DNA of 64,000 nt from Protopterus annectens (Eukaryota > Chordata > Ceratodontiformes > Protopteridae): positions 615,777,271-615,841,270 of the forward strand of contig NC_056730.1 in assembly GCF_019279795.1 (NCBI RefSeq). Reading direction: 5' to 3'. The translations under genes and the position numbers were made by a program. The notes beneath the pieces were generated by a model. That model made no database searches. It saw only the letters and a list, made by a program, of their open reading frames with translations, and had not been told where the DNA came from. This document shows positions 25,792 through 38,318 of the stretch, piece after piece (the stretch's first letter is position 1; each line of letters begins with the position of its first letter).

Positions 25792-26167
25792 CAGGCAACT
25801 CCAGGATCTGTGGTTGGGAGACACTCACCTCCATGATGGCAGCTAGAGTTTGTGGATGCTGTTCTGATGGGGTCCCCAGGCTGGCCAGTAGCTCCTTGGT
25901 AGGGGTGAGTGGGGGCTGGGTTTGTGGCCCACCACCTGTTCTACCTTTTTCCCTAGCGATTGCATTGACACGCTGTTTAGCATGTTGGATCAGGTCCGTG
26001 TAATGTCTGCGCACCTGCTGGTAGGTGCGGTTATGGCCACCCACATCATTGACCCTCCTGCGAAGTTCCTCCCACAGGTCATCACGCTGCTGGCCATGCT
26101 GTGGCAAATGGCTGAACAGTTCCTCACAGCTGTCATGGAGGTATGGTATGAGTGCATCATCCTCCAT
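25792..26167 (-). CDS. Harbinger Myb/SANT-like accessory protein, exon 1
   Basis: On the minus strand the exon starts with MEDDALIPYLHDSCEELF and runs 125 codons. Residues about 10-70 form a Myb/SANT-like helix-turn-helix region: DDLWEELRRRVNDVGG, then RTYQQVRRHYTDLIQHAK followed by RVNAIAREKG. The conserved Trp and the pattern W-x-x-L-x-x-x-VN-x-VG, then (R/K)-x-x-x-QVR-x-x-(Y/W)-x-DL, match the trihelix-type domain of PIF/Harbinger ORF2 and host NAIF1-type proteins. In those elements the protein binds DNA ends and imports the transposase into the nucleus. The exon ends in CCTG followed by a consensus donor GTAAGT (25791-25786). The exon is open throughout; the downstream exon is broken, so the gene as a whole is a pseudogene. 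Confidence 0.7.
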
Positions 26168-28599
26168 GCGGCTATATGTCGGCAGTCATGATCGAGGCAT
26201 TATCTGTAAGACATAATGATGGAGACAGGTCACAGCATCTCAGAGATTCACAGAGACACAGATACACATTCATGTGTATTACAGTTAGTATTTATGAACA
26301 GTTATCTTTGCAAATCGTCATGACACTCACATGACTGACATGTTTGTTTCACACACATGTAACACGCAATGGGTATTGGATATTATCACCATATACATGT
26401 GTCACCTCATTACATTGCTCATACTCCATGTGAATGCTGTCGTGATGTGGCCATGTCTGTTTGCCTGTACTGGTGTTCCTACCTATCAGCACATGCCTGG
26501 ATGTGTGCACATGAATGCTGTTGACGTTGATGCTGTGTATATGTCACATATCATCACATACACTATCTTCACTGACATGGGCAGTGACAATGCAGACATG
26601 TGCACGGAAACCTTTACTAGCATGTGTTTTGCCACATACATCTACACGGCACTGTACAACAGTTCAACATCCTGCCACGTATCACCGCTGTTGCACATAT
26701 GATGCACATGGGACAATGGCTATCCAGATGGTATTCGCAGGGATGGTTATCAACTATAGCATGTACGGCCAGGTTCATGTAGTATCCTGTATGCCCTGGG
26801 ACATGTATGGCCATAGAATGCCAGGCTTTCTAGCTGTATCCAGCAGCCATGTTCCCAGTGACAGGTGAATCAGTGCCACATTACTGATCCAGACAGTCAC
26901 TGATACATCTACCATGCGGTCATCGCACCACGTATGACAGAGATGACATGTACAGCTTTGCTGGACAGGGTTGCATGGCATGGCAGGAGTATGTCACATA
27001 TATGGCACAGGGATCTGTCCGGCATGTGATGACCCCTGTACTAGGACGGTGGCTGTCCATGACATATGTCTTTCAGATCAGGATATGTACGTGTAACATG
27101 TCCAACATGTCTTTATGCAGGGTAGGCAGCATGCTGCATAGTGGAGATGAGGATTGTGAAGGCTGGTGATGCCCATCCCAGCATGGCCAATACCCCTTAA
27201 AGGTGATATGAGGTCCGATATTGGTCACATGAGTGCTGAGTATGGCTGTCCAATGATCTCCATGCTCATGGATGGCACCCTGTCATGACTTAGGTTGCCT
27301 CTTATGACTACCTAAAAGCCCTGGTGATGTCACCAGCTCAAGGAGGTAAACTGCACAGTACTATCCCTTACATACAGTGTCCATAATGTTAACCGCCACC
27401 GAGGTGGTAGTTAATGGGTACACAGTTATTAACATAGTGGTGACAATGCAATAAGCTGCTGTCAGATTGTGCACATATGTCACACACCTCACCCATAAAG
27501 CCCATGCTGTATGTTTTCCACAACATTGAGTCAGCTATTGCTCTTAGGTCATGGCCATTCACATTCTCACATATGCAGATGCCACCCATTTGTCTGTGTG
27601 GTATGGGCTACAATGACAGGGGAGTACAACACATTAACCCAGTTTACTGTAGCTGCCACTGGTGTGCTATGCACATGTCACTCAGACACCTTTTGTAGTG
27701 TTGCTTCTGTGAACAGGCCACTGCTAGAACACTCCTGTGACATACAATGGTACATGTAGTATACTGAGTGTAGGTGGAACACAGTATGTGTGATGATGTC
27801 CACTGACCTGTCACAGGTATGCTTTGCGGTGTGTATACATCACTATTGTAATCTACAGCTGTACTGCTAACAACATCTACGTTGATTAACGTTCATAGGC
27901 TTTCAGACCATACTCAGCAGGGTGATAGTGCTGTGCCTCCCATTATGAGTGGCATCTCTGCTTTGTGGGTTGTGATGACTGTTAGTGTGATCCATTCTGT
28001 ATTTTCACAGACTGCCATGAACCTATGCTTTACATGGCAGTGTATGTGTAGAGCCAACTGTTTTGCCATATGTGTATTCTGCGACCGGGGATTTGGACAG
28101 GTCACATGCAGCCAGACTGTACCTTGTACCATGATAGTTATGTTTCAGGGGCTCTGTCATGTTCATGGATTTGTGATTGTGTACCTATTGGGGGGCAGTG
28201 AGTTGAAATTACCCGACACCCTATCTGTATTGCTTATGCATGCTCAGCACTTGTTCAGAACATGTACACACTTCATGAGCTACTAATTACTTTATCACTC
28301 AAACCTACTCATTTCCTCCTGGTAAACACTGTTTCTCCTTACATTTCCAGCATGCTTGCAGTACGACAGCTGTTGTACACACTTACCTCACATATCTTGT
28401 GAGTACTGGTTGACTAGACAGGCATGTCCAAATGTCAATTACCAGTGTTATTGCCTGTCTATATGATGACTGTGGGCAACATGTGGCAATATAGCAATCG
28501 GTTCATGTACGCAGTCAATGCTCACCTCCTAACATACAACACTACAGCCTGTGGGAGATGCACATATTTAGCCATGCTGGAGGTAATGCTCTCTCCAAC
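26168..28599. other. Interior of element A, no gene recognised
   Basis: Non-coding. It lies upstream of the Myb-like gene on the minus strand, so that gene's promoter would be near 26.2 kb, but no promoter motif could be defended. Confidence 0.35.
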
Positions 28600-28834
28600 A
28601 CAGACTTACCCTGACAATCATGTGGGGATGTTAATCATTTGCAGCACACACCACTCATCACATAGTCTCAGTAGATCTCTGCCACCACAGGCCACACATA
28701 GTAAGAGTACAACATTTGCGGAGCCCCACCATACTACTCTATGTAGGCAACAGAGACAGCCCCCATCACCAAACACAACACCAATTGCTTATAGGCCACA
28801 GACTCATGTGTGCCCGTCAACTACAGCCAATAGG
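28600..28834 (+). pseudogene. Possible CR1 copy 3, 5' part, left of the PLE
   Basis: The plus-strand frame 28424-28843 ends in a Pro/Thr/Ser-rich stretch (PPSPNTTPIAYRPQTHVCPS, then TTANRLL) directly before the PLE target site. The esterase domain of CR1 copy 3 resumes directly after the PLE. A Pro-rich linker before the SGNH domain is plausible for CR1 ORF1, and copy at 54.7-58.7 kb has TTANRIH upstream of its esterase. The boundary and identity are uncertain. Confidence 0.35.
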
Positions 28835-28848
28835 TTGTTATAACATAC
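28835..28848 (+). repeat. Target site duplication of the PLE, left
   Basis: The 14-mer TTGTTATAACATAC is identical to 31307-31320 on the other side of the insertion. Confidence 0.85.
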
Positions 28849-28888
28849 CGGAACCAAGAACACAGCAAAAAGCTTGAAACCAAGACCA

Positions 28889-29346
28889 AGTAAAAAGTAT
28901 AATCCAAGGCAGCGAAGAGCAGCAAGAAACAGCGATGAAGCCAAAGGTAATCGCCACAAAAAGTTTATTCAAACACACGACATAAATTTCTCCAAGTCCT
29001 TCTCTCAAACACATGACATAAATTTCTCCAAATCCTTCTCTCAAGCACTTTTGCTCAGTGCAATACTGAGCTTTATCAAGATAAAAATGCAGGGCAGAAC
29101 AACCTTATTTATAAGTCTCTTAATGAGATCATGTGCTTCGTTAATTAAAACCAGTCAAGTTACAATTAAAATTAATTGGTGACCAATTTAAAATTAAACA
29201 GCAAGATGTATGAAATACATAAAATCCTAAATAAAATACCTTTTGTTAAATATGTTGTAGTTGAAAAAATATGTTATTTAAAAGATATGTCATTTGAAAA
29301 TCACAAAGCATTCGTGTATAAATAAATAAATATTGTTATATGTTAA
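28889..29346 (-). repeat. Left inverted arm of the PLE
   Basis: It is the reverse complement of 30848-31306 with few differences over about 458 bp. It includes a hammerhead-like motif on its minus strand (about 29075-29043) with the stem GCTCAG/CTGAGC; here the sequence after the stem is AAAAG, where the right arm has GAAAG. Confidence 0.85.
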
Positions 29347-30560
29347 ATGTATTGCACAAATGGGAACAGACTTTCATACTTGGCACAGACTGGGTGAAAC
29401 ACATTAAACACTATGTTAGATACCTGGATGATATATGTTTGTTATGGCATGGAACAGAGGTGAATTTTCAGAAATTTGTAAATTACATTAACTCCACCAC
29501 TTCCTTTTTGACCTTTACACACTCGGTCAGTAACACTAGTTTGAACTATCTAGATGTAACTATAATCAAGGATTTCACCAATGGCAAGTTTGCTTCAAGA
29601 GTATACAGGAAACCCACATATTCTAATTCTACCTACACTTTAGCAGTAGTCATCCTTTCTATCAAAAGAAAGGAATTATCAAAGGGCAACTAATCCGTGC
29701 TTCTAGAATGTGTAGCATCATGAATACTTCTCACGAGGTTAGCTTTAGAAGAGAAATTTTGTGAAAGGGCTACCCGTCAAACTAATCAAGAATTTGGTCA
29801 TGGAAATTCCGCATGTAGAGAAGAAAAATACCCACCACTTTTAGGATGCATGTTACCGCAAGTGGATAACTTGCATAAGAACACCCAGCAGCTAGAACAA
29901 ATTAGCTACATACACACATTTTCCAGCAATTCTGACCTGATAGAGGAAACAATAACAAGGTATTGGCCAGTTCTTACATTGCATGATGATTTTTCAACAA
30001 AGGTTCCAACTAAACCCACATTTGTTAGACGCAGGGGTACTAACATGAAAGAGCTATTTGAAAGAAAAGAAATGACAAATACCACTGGTAGTAGATCCAA
30101 GAAAGGAACTTATAAATGTGGAATGTGCAAACAATGCACTGCTATGTTGAATGATCATAGTATATACATCCCATCTAGGAAATATCTATTCCGGTCTAAT
30201 GGGTATTTTAACTGCAATGCAAAATATGTTGTATATTTAGGCTCATGTATAAAATGTCAAAGTTTCTATATTGGAAAAACAGAAAGGACTCTAAAGAGAA
30301 GAATTTATGAGCATTTCTACGATATTTCCAAGAAAAAGAGACCAATGCTTTTATAAACACTCTTTGTCCTGCCCAGATATGGAAATCAAGTTCATTGTGT
30401 TAGACCAGATAACACCCGACAAGAGAGGGGTGACTGGGAGACTAAATTGGAATATAGGGAGCTTATATGGCAACTAAGACTGGATGCAGCTAAATGGCCA
30501 GAGTTAAATGACTACACAAATTTAAGTAGTGTTTTAAAACTAAGAAGAGCTAAGTTATAG
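29340..30560 (+). pseudogene. Penelope-like RT C-terminus and GIY-YIG endonuclease
   Basis: The element protein would copy its RNA and cut target DNA. Only the end of the RT remains: HYVRYLDDICLLWHG, with catalytic YLDD at 29421-29432, and LNYLDVTI. A frameshift follows near 29690. The next frame (29850-30356) has a CGMCKQC zinc-ribbon-like motif and then KYVVYLGSCIKC with FYIGKTERTLKRRIYEH (YIGKT at 30267-30281), the GIY-YIG core with its Arg and Glu-His positions. A further frameshift near 30350 leads into ITPDKRGGDWETKLEYRELI and WPELNDYTNL, the usual PLE C-terminus, stopping near 30560. The RT N-terminal half is absent, so this is a 5'-truncated, frame-broken copy. Confidence 0.85.
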
Positions 30561-30847
30561 CATACAGCATTTAGTAAGAGATTATCAACATTACTTATTT
30601 GTATCAAATTATTTGTATTTTATATTTATATTTATTCTGAGTATAGGGAATATAATCTATGTAACAACGTTTGAACACAATACTTGATTATTATTTTTAT
30701 TTTTAATTCTTGTATTTTTAACATTTGATTTTTATCTATTACTATTTATTACTCACATCATTTATTCGTGGTACCCCATCGTAATATTTATTGCACACTA
30801 AATAGTGTTATAAGAATCAATCACTACAAACGTGGTTTCATGGGACA

Positions 30848-31306
30848 TTAACATATAACAATATTTATTTATTTATACACAAATGCTTTGTGATTTTCAA
30901 ATGACATATCTTTTAAATAACATATTTTTCAACTACAACATATTTAACAAAAGGTATTTTATTTAGGATTTTATGTATTTCATACAACATCTTGCTGTTT
31001 AATTTTAAATTGGTCACCAATTAATTTTAATTGTAACTTGACTGGTTTTAATTAACGAAGCACATGATCTCATTAAGAGACTTATAAATAAGGTTGTTCT
31101 GCCCTGCATTTTTATCTTGATAAAGCTCAGTATTGCACTGAGCGAAAGCGCTTGAGAGAAGGATTTGGAGAAATTTATGTTGTGTGTTTGAGAGAAGGAC
31201 TTGGAGAAATTTATGTTGTGTGTTTGAATAAACTTTTTGTGGAGATTACCTTTGGCTTCATCGCTGTTTCTTGCTGCTCTTCACTGCCTTGGATTTTACT
31301 TTTTAC
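30848..31306 (+). repeat. Right inverted arm of the PLE
   Basis: Mirror of 28889-29346. It starts with TTAACATATAACAA and an (AAATA/TTTAT)-rich stretch and ends with AAAGTAAAAAGT-type sequence read on the minus strand. It contains an internal duplicated segment, GAGAAGGA(T/C)TTGGAGAAAT (about 31157-31210). Confidence 0.85.
31116..31150 (+). ncRNA. Degenerate hammerhead-ribozyme-like motif in PLE arm
   Basis: The order is TTGATAA (expected CTGATGA core), stem GCTCAG (31125-31130), loop TATTGCA, stem CTGAGC (31138-31143), then GAAA (31144-31147). This is the box I-helix II-GAAA layout of a hammerhead core with two core mismatches. Hammerhead motifs are known in terminal repeats of Penelope-like elements. 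The mismatches suggest the motif is inactive. Helix I and III pairing was not established. Confidence 0.45.
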
Positions 31307-31320
31307 TTGTTATAACATAC
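31307..31320 (+). repeat. Target site duplication of the PLE, right
   Basis: The 14-mer TTGTTATAACATAC, identical to 28835-28848. CR1 esterase coding resumes immediately to its right. Confidence 0.85.
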
Positions 31321-34300
31321 ACAACACACTAGTCATAGGTGACTCTGTAGGCAGTCACACTGAAGTCCCACTCAGCTGGCCACACAAGGTGATAGTCACT
31401 GACATCTGGCTGTCGGGTAACAGGATCCACAATGTGACCTATGCACTCAGGTCACTCCTCAACAGCTACAATATGGCTGTCATTCTCCACATTAGTGTGA
31501 GTGCCCTGAGATGCCACTTCCTGGACTACATGTACAGGGACATGCAATAGCTCTCCGATCTTATAGCCCAGGCAGGTATCGCCCTAGCCTTGAGAAGCAT
31601 TCTGCATTAGTCCTGACTGATGACACAGTGGAACAACGGAATTATTTACGTCAACAGTTGCCTATGCATCTGTTGTTATTACAAGGGTATCCAGTATCTG
31701 TCTGCTTTGACTGACATGGTCAACAGACCTCAATGCTTTGCCACAGATGTCCTGCACCTGTTGGCCCTGGGATTATGGTTAACATCTCAAGCTCTTCCTG
31801 CTCCTATGCTGCCTGTTTTAGACACATTTCAGACACACATTCATCACCTGAACAAGTACAAGCAAGCAAAACCTGAGGGTATTGTTACTCAATGCTTGAC
31901 ATCTCCATCTCACAAGAACTCATCTGAGGCACTCCTTATAATGGACCACTTTGATGTCTCTGCAGTGACCGTGACCTGCTTCTAGACTCCGGAGAACACC
32001 CCTGCACTGACAGGCTATTTCACAGACCACACCTTTCAGTCATGTAACCAGGACCACAACACCCACGGCAGAGGTGTGTCCATATGTCACAAGGATGTAC
32101 ACACCTCCATGCTGGTGGCTTAGCATGATGCCTCAGAGGCAATCCAAGTGCAACTAACTGTGGCCAGAAGTGCTGTACAAATTGTAGCTTGCTACGGATT
32201 CCACAACATACCCCATGGTTAACATCCCTCATTTCTTGGTGTACTGGAAAGTAGGGTTCACACAAGCACTACTGATGTGACACTGACACTACCACATACC
32301 TAACTGTGCTACCTACTCATGTACCGACACATTAGGCCAACACCGTCATGGGTTGATAAACGCCATTGGGCTGGGTCAACATATACACACCACCACCAAG
32401 GCCAACATTATTGTAGACGTGGACATTACCAACATGTGTGACTGGTGTAACACACCTGGGGTATCCCCTCGTTGGTCAGTTCTGAATGTATGCTAATCAC
32501 CCTTGTTATCCACATCACGGCACCACACCCTTCACAGAAAACACAGTACAATATTTCTACAGAGCCAACTTCGCGCTTTGTATGACAGGAGTAGCAATCG
32601 CCATGACACCCGCGCAGATGGACAATATAGTTACAAACGCAGAAACATTCCCAACTGCACTTCATTAGCACTTACACAACTGCATGGATCATGCTATTCC
32701 GCACAGAGCCATGACAATAACCACCACATAACGGATGCCCCTCTGGGGGGTCCACTGCCATGGACATACTGCACGACAGGAGGAGACAGTTGCAAAGTAG
32801 GGTACACTCCCAGGGGTGGTGTGGCTCCCTAGTCAGCCTCAGTTGGATTCTGGGATCCCTTCTTACATCCACCAACACTAGCTACGTCAACATTACTGGG
32901 ACACATTCAAAGGACTACCACTAAGCATTATGGAGGTATGTCACTACTCTCGATAGCAATACCCACATCTGCTCTGACATACAATGGTTAGGCAGACACA
33001 TTACAGAACCGACTGATATTGGCAACAACCTGGCAGCTAACTTTACACCCCTCTCACACCCTCATGGGCCCACATCTATACAAGATTGATGCAGAGTCCC
33101 TGCGGTCACAACTATGCCATTCAGACCTGCTCTCTCTAAAGCCTGGAACACACACTCCATGTGACCATCCTACATCCCTGGCTGCATTTTACACAAACCT
33201 CAGAATGACATGGATCCCCACTTGGGCACCAGATTCACTAGTATCCTTGTATCAGGCATTGTGGACCCTGACTGGTGCACAGCAACAGTTATCACACTCC
33301 ACAGAGGTGGCGCCACAATGGACCAGAGGAACTATTGCCCTATACACCTGACTAGACTGTTCTGCTAGGCTATTGAGAACATCATCATGGAAGTCCTTCA
33401 CAGAGACATTGTTGGCCTACACACCTTTGATATCACCCAGGTTGGATTTGTTAGATCCATAACATGGCTCCTAAACCTGGTGGAGTCCTGAAAGTCAGTT
33501 ACCAAGGTCATACCTGATGGTAAAGGGGTCCACACAGCCTACCTTATCCTCTCATTGGCTGTGAACACCGTTCACTATTCTGGTATTGTCACTATACACA
33601 TCCACCTACACAGCGACCCATACATCCTGGGATGTTATGCACAGTGGCTCATGGACAGGATACACACATTGAGGGTAGCATACCATAGTTCCTACTGTAC
33701 ATCAGTTACAATTGGCATACCCCAGTCCTCAGTCATAGGGACCCTCATGTTCATTACGGACTTCCCTGAGGTACATTCCAGCACAGACGGACTTTCCCTG
33801 AATAGGTTTCCAGACGACTGCAAACTAAGGGCCATGATTGATTCACCAACTATTATACACACCCTCCATATTGATATCACTGTGACAGATACCTGCCATT
33901 TGTAACATGGCCTCAAGCAGCATTGCAGACGGTGCATAGACATACCCTTTGGATTACAGCAATCACCCTGTGACTATCACATAGGTGGTGGTCCCCTACA
34001 TACATGGGACATTATAAGGGATTATACTACACACATAGATAACACCCACGCCATTGATAACCTATTGCCAAGAGGGCATGGATATCCTTCTACATGGCCA
34101 CCGTAACCTGTACTGGTTTGTAGCCAGAACAAAGCCTGCCATTGTACCTCTATACTCCTGACTTATGAAACACATTCATGGGTACAACACCCCCTTTGGG
34201 GTGTACCTTAGGGGACAGCAATAGCTTTAACTACCACAACATTACCACACCAACAGTATTATTCACCTCCAAAGGATGACGTATACAGCACAACTACTGG

Positions 34301-34770
34301 AACCCCAACTGTAGTCATTTGCATACTCGGAGGTGACCTCTGCTGAACATACAAGGCCCATGTACACACCAATATTGATGGATATGCTCCACATAAGCAA
34401 CATAAGCAAAGGCCACTAAGAGTGACATGCTCTGGGATATGTACCCAAATGCTACGATGAGTAGCACGTGCTGGAGGGATACATTCCTGAAACGGACACC
34501 CACCATGCTTTGGAACATGATTCCTATGTACATCAGACAGGGACACTCACTAGCACTCTTCATGAGGTACTTCGATGGGTGGATGGGGGACAGACATGTA
34601 TGTCAGGGATTACTGCAGTGGTTGTACTGTACACAGGTGCAGGAAACAAATGGCTGTGCTGTTCAAAGGCACAGGACGGTAACCTAGGAAGGTGCCTCCA
34701 GTGACAGCACTGTATTAGGGCTTACAAATGGACTTGGCCAGACAGCATAGTACCTAACTGTGAATCTATG
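31320..34770 (+). mobile_element. CR1-type LINE, copy 3, strongly diverged
   Basis: Plus-strand copy of the same family as 5277-8765. It begins right after the PLE duplication with LVIGDSVGSHTE (esterase GDS near 31338-31346). Diverged endonuclease follows, then RT near 33430-33900 with IGIPQSSVIGTLM and a damaged catalytic box (FPDDCKLRAMIDSP, FADD changed to FPDD), the C-terminal tail with WNMIPMYIRQGHS near 34510, and an end near 34770 with a degenerate TGTGAATCT/ATGAC octamer region. Stops are frequent. Substitutions relative to copy 1 are numerous but indels are comparatively few. Non-functional. Confidence 0.75.
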
Positions 34771-37084
34771 ACATGATTTCATGTCCTTTGTGCATGGTTT
34801 ATTGTGTAGCTCTTCCATTTCAATTAGCTATCATGCTGTTACACTGTCTGGTGACTACAAGACATATGTATCCTGTTAATGTGTATTGTACAGTCCAATA
34901 CACATACCTTATCTTTGCATAATATACCAGTCATGCTATGTAAAATATTTGACTTATCTACCTACAATACTGTACTTTACACATATTTGAAACCATATCC
35001 CATGATGCAAAGCATAATTGCACAGCGGGACCAATTTAGGCATGTTATTCTCATTATACGCCCATACATATGCCTACTGTTACTGTATATCAACATACGC
35101 TATCCCCTGTTATGGCACATACTTGTTGGACATACCCTACCACCAACAGTGGCTGGAGTGCAATTGTTATATTTAAAGCCCTTATGTAGCATCCCTTGTG
35201 GTGTCTGGGGTGTTTACCTTGTGGCCCACAGCAGTACACACAATTTCTACAAGCGTTACTATGCTCAACAAGACATCACTACATAATACCTTTTCCCACT
35301 GTCTGCATTGCATACACTTTCATTTCTACAGCACAGGCACTACATACACTAACATACTGAGTGTTCTACATACCTTCTTAGTGGTCCGAGTATACAATAC
35401 TATCTGTGTTGTACCTTTCCTCTTTAAACGATTCAATGGTATGAGCATACGATTTGAATGTATGGAAAGCTCTCGTTTTATACGTGGATACCTGTAACAT
35501 GTGGTATCCTGCCACCAATTGGTGTTCCGGAGTAAATTATTACATGCACATCAGCTGTGCAGCTACTCCATTGGCCAATTACACGGCAACAGTGGTGTAT
35601 AATTGAATACTCCACTTGGGCATTGTCCTTTTGCCCTACCTTCAAGGGAGACGGTCTGGATGTATTATATTGTGATAAATTGCAACAGCTATATGGAGAG
35701 ACCTGGATACTCTGAAATCATGTCTCCTGTGGATTGTGTGTGATGGCTACAGTAAATAGTTCTACATGTGAATGTAGCTGTTATCTCAACCATCTGTTAC
35801 GAGACTATTGCAAATGAAACCTGTTACATCGGCATCTGTTCCATTGTACAACAGCAATGATTTCACATGGTGCCATTACAAGTGTGTCTCTCACAAGGTA
35901 TGTTAACACTTCTGCAGATGTCATTGAGTGAGTGGATATTTCTGATGTTATTACAGTCTGTATTGTAATTGTTTCAGCTGTGGGGCAGATGTAGGTGGGG
36001 GTACATAGCAGATAAAGGTTTGTGGGGACTGCATTTCTACATATTCCATATGTGTGGGGGGCCCCTTCCCTCATTGAAGACCTGTCATTTAGTAGACTAA
36101 TACTATGGTTATTGCAGGCTTAGTCATTAAACCATTATTAATTGGTTCCTACATAGCATGCAGGTGATGTTGGTCCTTCAATTACTCCCAAATACATCAA
36201 TATGTACTGAACTGTTGCTACATGAAAGCTGTCTTGTGTATTTCTGTCACAAGTACTTGCACTCATTGCTGTTGTGTTGGTGACTCCTACTCTTTGTCCT
36301 GGGTTGCCACCTTTTCAATTGGCCATATTGGGACATTTGTTGGGCACACGTCAGGGTCTAGAGACCTACACAAACACTGTCAGTACATAGGATAGAACTT
36401 ACTTTTGCCCTACATTGAACCTTTTATTCTTGTAGCACTTTAGCTGCTTATTATGTTTCTTCACAAATTTACGTATTTGAGAGATGGACATAACTATTAC
36501 ATGCAACTATTACTTCATATATCGGACATCACTATGCTCTACAATCATGGTACATTTGCCATTTTTAATATCTGGTGTCAGGACACAACTGCCCAAAGAG
36601 GGACTGTCCCTCTCAAAGTGGAACAGGTGGTAACTGTATGCTTAAGGCCGAATATGACCACAACTACTGTAATAATCTACCTCTGAGTTTGCACAAACAG
36701 ACCCATGATGCAAACACACACACACACATTATAATCCCACGGAAAGACACAACGCACTCTCAACAAGAACTTAAACACACTACAGCAGTCGGAACCACAC
36801 TTATACATAGTACCTACCTGGACCGCAGCACTGGCAGTGATAACTACATGTCCCTTGACATTGTGATAATATTACTCACGGTTATACTGTTCAGGTACTG
36901 TGATCTTTCTATCTTTCATCCTCATGATTACGCGTGCCGGTATGTAAAGCATTCGGTAATTGGCAGTATCCTATTCATTTGTACCTCCATGGTTGTGTAC
37001 ATGTCGTTAACCTGTCTTTATCTTCGCAGATGTATGTATTTCCGTATATATCGACATACATCTCTCTATCACCTTTTCTATCCC

Positions 37085-37087
<3 letters not shown>
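34771..37087. other. Right arm of element A, non-coding
   Basis: T-rich on the plus strand, in contrast to the A-rich left arm. Open frames are short and lack domains. The blocks at 36301-36330 and 36598-36620 repeat sequences seen at 17757 and 18050. Confidence 0.4.

Positions 37088-37122
<35 letters not shown>
37088..37122. repeat. (TA)n microsatellite
   Basis: About 34 bp of alternating TA followed by AGATAGATAA. Confidence 0.95.
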
Positions 37123-37123
<1 letters not shown>

Positions 37124-38318
37124 TAGATAAACAGGGAGAAGGAGAGAGAGTGTACAAATCTTTTGTTGGGTACATGGTGGTGTATTCTGTTTGCTGAACC
37201 CCGCACTTTTGTGTTCTAACCTGTCACAATACACACCTGCCATTGGTACATCTCGGGTAGCTTGCTGGTGGGTGAGTGTGTACATGGTTGCGTGTTCTAC
37301 TCCTGCCAGTGGTTGTTTTACCTCTCAGAGCAGGCACTGTTAATACATGACTGAATAATGCTGGTTTCACTTGTTCTGGACATCCATGACTGTGATCTGC
37401 GCAGAATTCTGCAAAGCTTAAACCTGTTTTGTGCATATCCGTGTAGTCCTGTTTGAATGATGCTTACTGTCACTTGCCACCACATTAACCCACTAACATG
37501 TGCTTCCACGTGCTCTAATGACCTACATCCAGCATCCATTATTCGTGCCATCGGGATTACATTACAGACCTTGCATGATGTGGAACCGGGTACATACACG
37601 ACACAGTCAGTGGCTTTACCACTTGGTTATCTGTTGTTTGTACAAGTGTTAATGGTGTTTTGTATGTGGACTGTACTACAGCTGTTCCTCCATACTGCAG
37701 TCAAATGTTTAACTCAGTTTGTTTACATATGGATGATACCACTTCATGGTATGCCCGAGTGATGTTTAATGGATGTGCTCATTGGGAATCTATGTCAGAG
37801 TGACTACACCTTAACACAACCATAACTGGAAAATGCTGGGGTGGCAGATACCTGTCAAGGGTACTCCCCATGCTTTGGCACTACATCCCTACTTACACTA
37901 TATGGAGGTCCTCATTAACACACCGGGGAATCCATGCCGAGTAGGTGGAGAACAGGAGTTACACACGTGGATCCGGATATTGGCTGTGCTCCACAGAGGG
38001 ACAGTTGGTTGACCGATGGGGTGGTGATAGCAGACACATTTTGCCTAGGCTGCTGCATAGCCTCTGACAATCGGGCATGTACCTACCAATGTACCTAGGC
38101 ACCTATACATACAGTATCAACATATGCTGTTAGCTTCGTTTATTGTTCAGGTGTTGACTTTCCTTGTTCCAATAGCTGTTGTGTGTGCAATAGTTGAGGG
38201 CTGCATATGTAGGATTCACACAGTAGGCCACCTATACATTACAATTTGCAGGTGATCGTGTGTGTGCCATCCATTTTACTGTGTGTGCAGGTGGAGAAGT
38301 GTGTCAGTCCATAGGGGC
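37123..38318. other. No feature recognised, 3' of transposase A
   Basis: Sequence downstream of the element A transposase on its minus strand. No second gene, polyadenylation signal or repeat could be defended. Confidence 0.35.

Larger units (their letters stand above)
28849..31306 (+). mobile_element. Penelope-like element with inverted terminal arms
   Basis: A 2,458-bp insertion bounded by the identical 14-mer TTGTTATAACATAC at 28835-28848 and 31307-31320. Two arms of about 458 bp are near-perfect inverted copies (28889-29346 and 30848-31306). Between them, on the plus strand, lies a 5'-truncated RT followed by a zinc-finger-like linker and a GIY-YIG nuclease. Inverted or direct terminal repeats of unequal length and variable target duplications are known for PLEs. 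The left end has about 40 extra bases beyond the arm. The element lies inside CR1 copy 3, which itself lies in giant element A. Confidence 0.85.
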
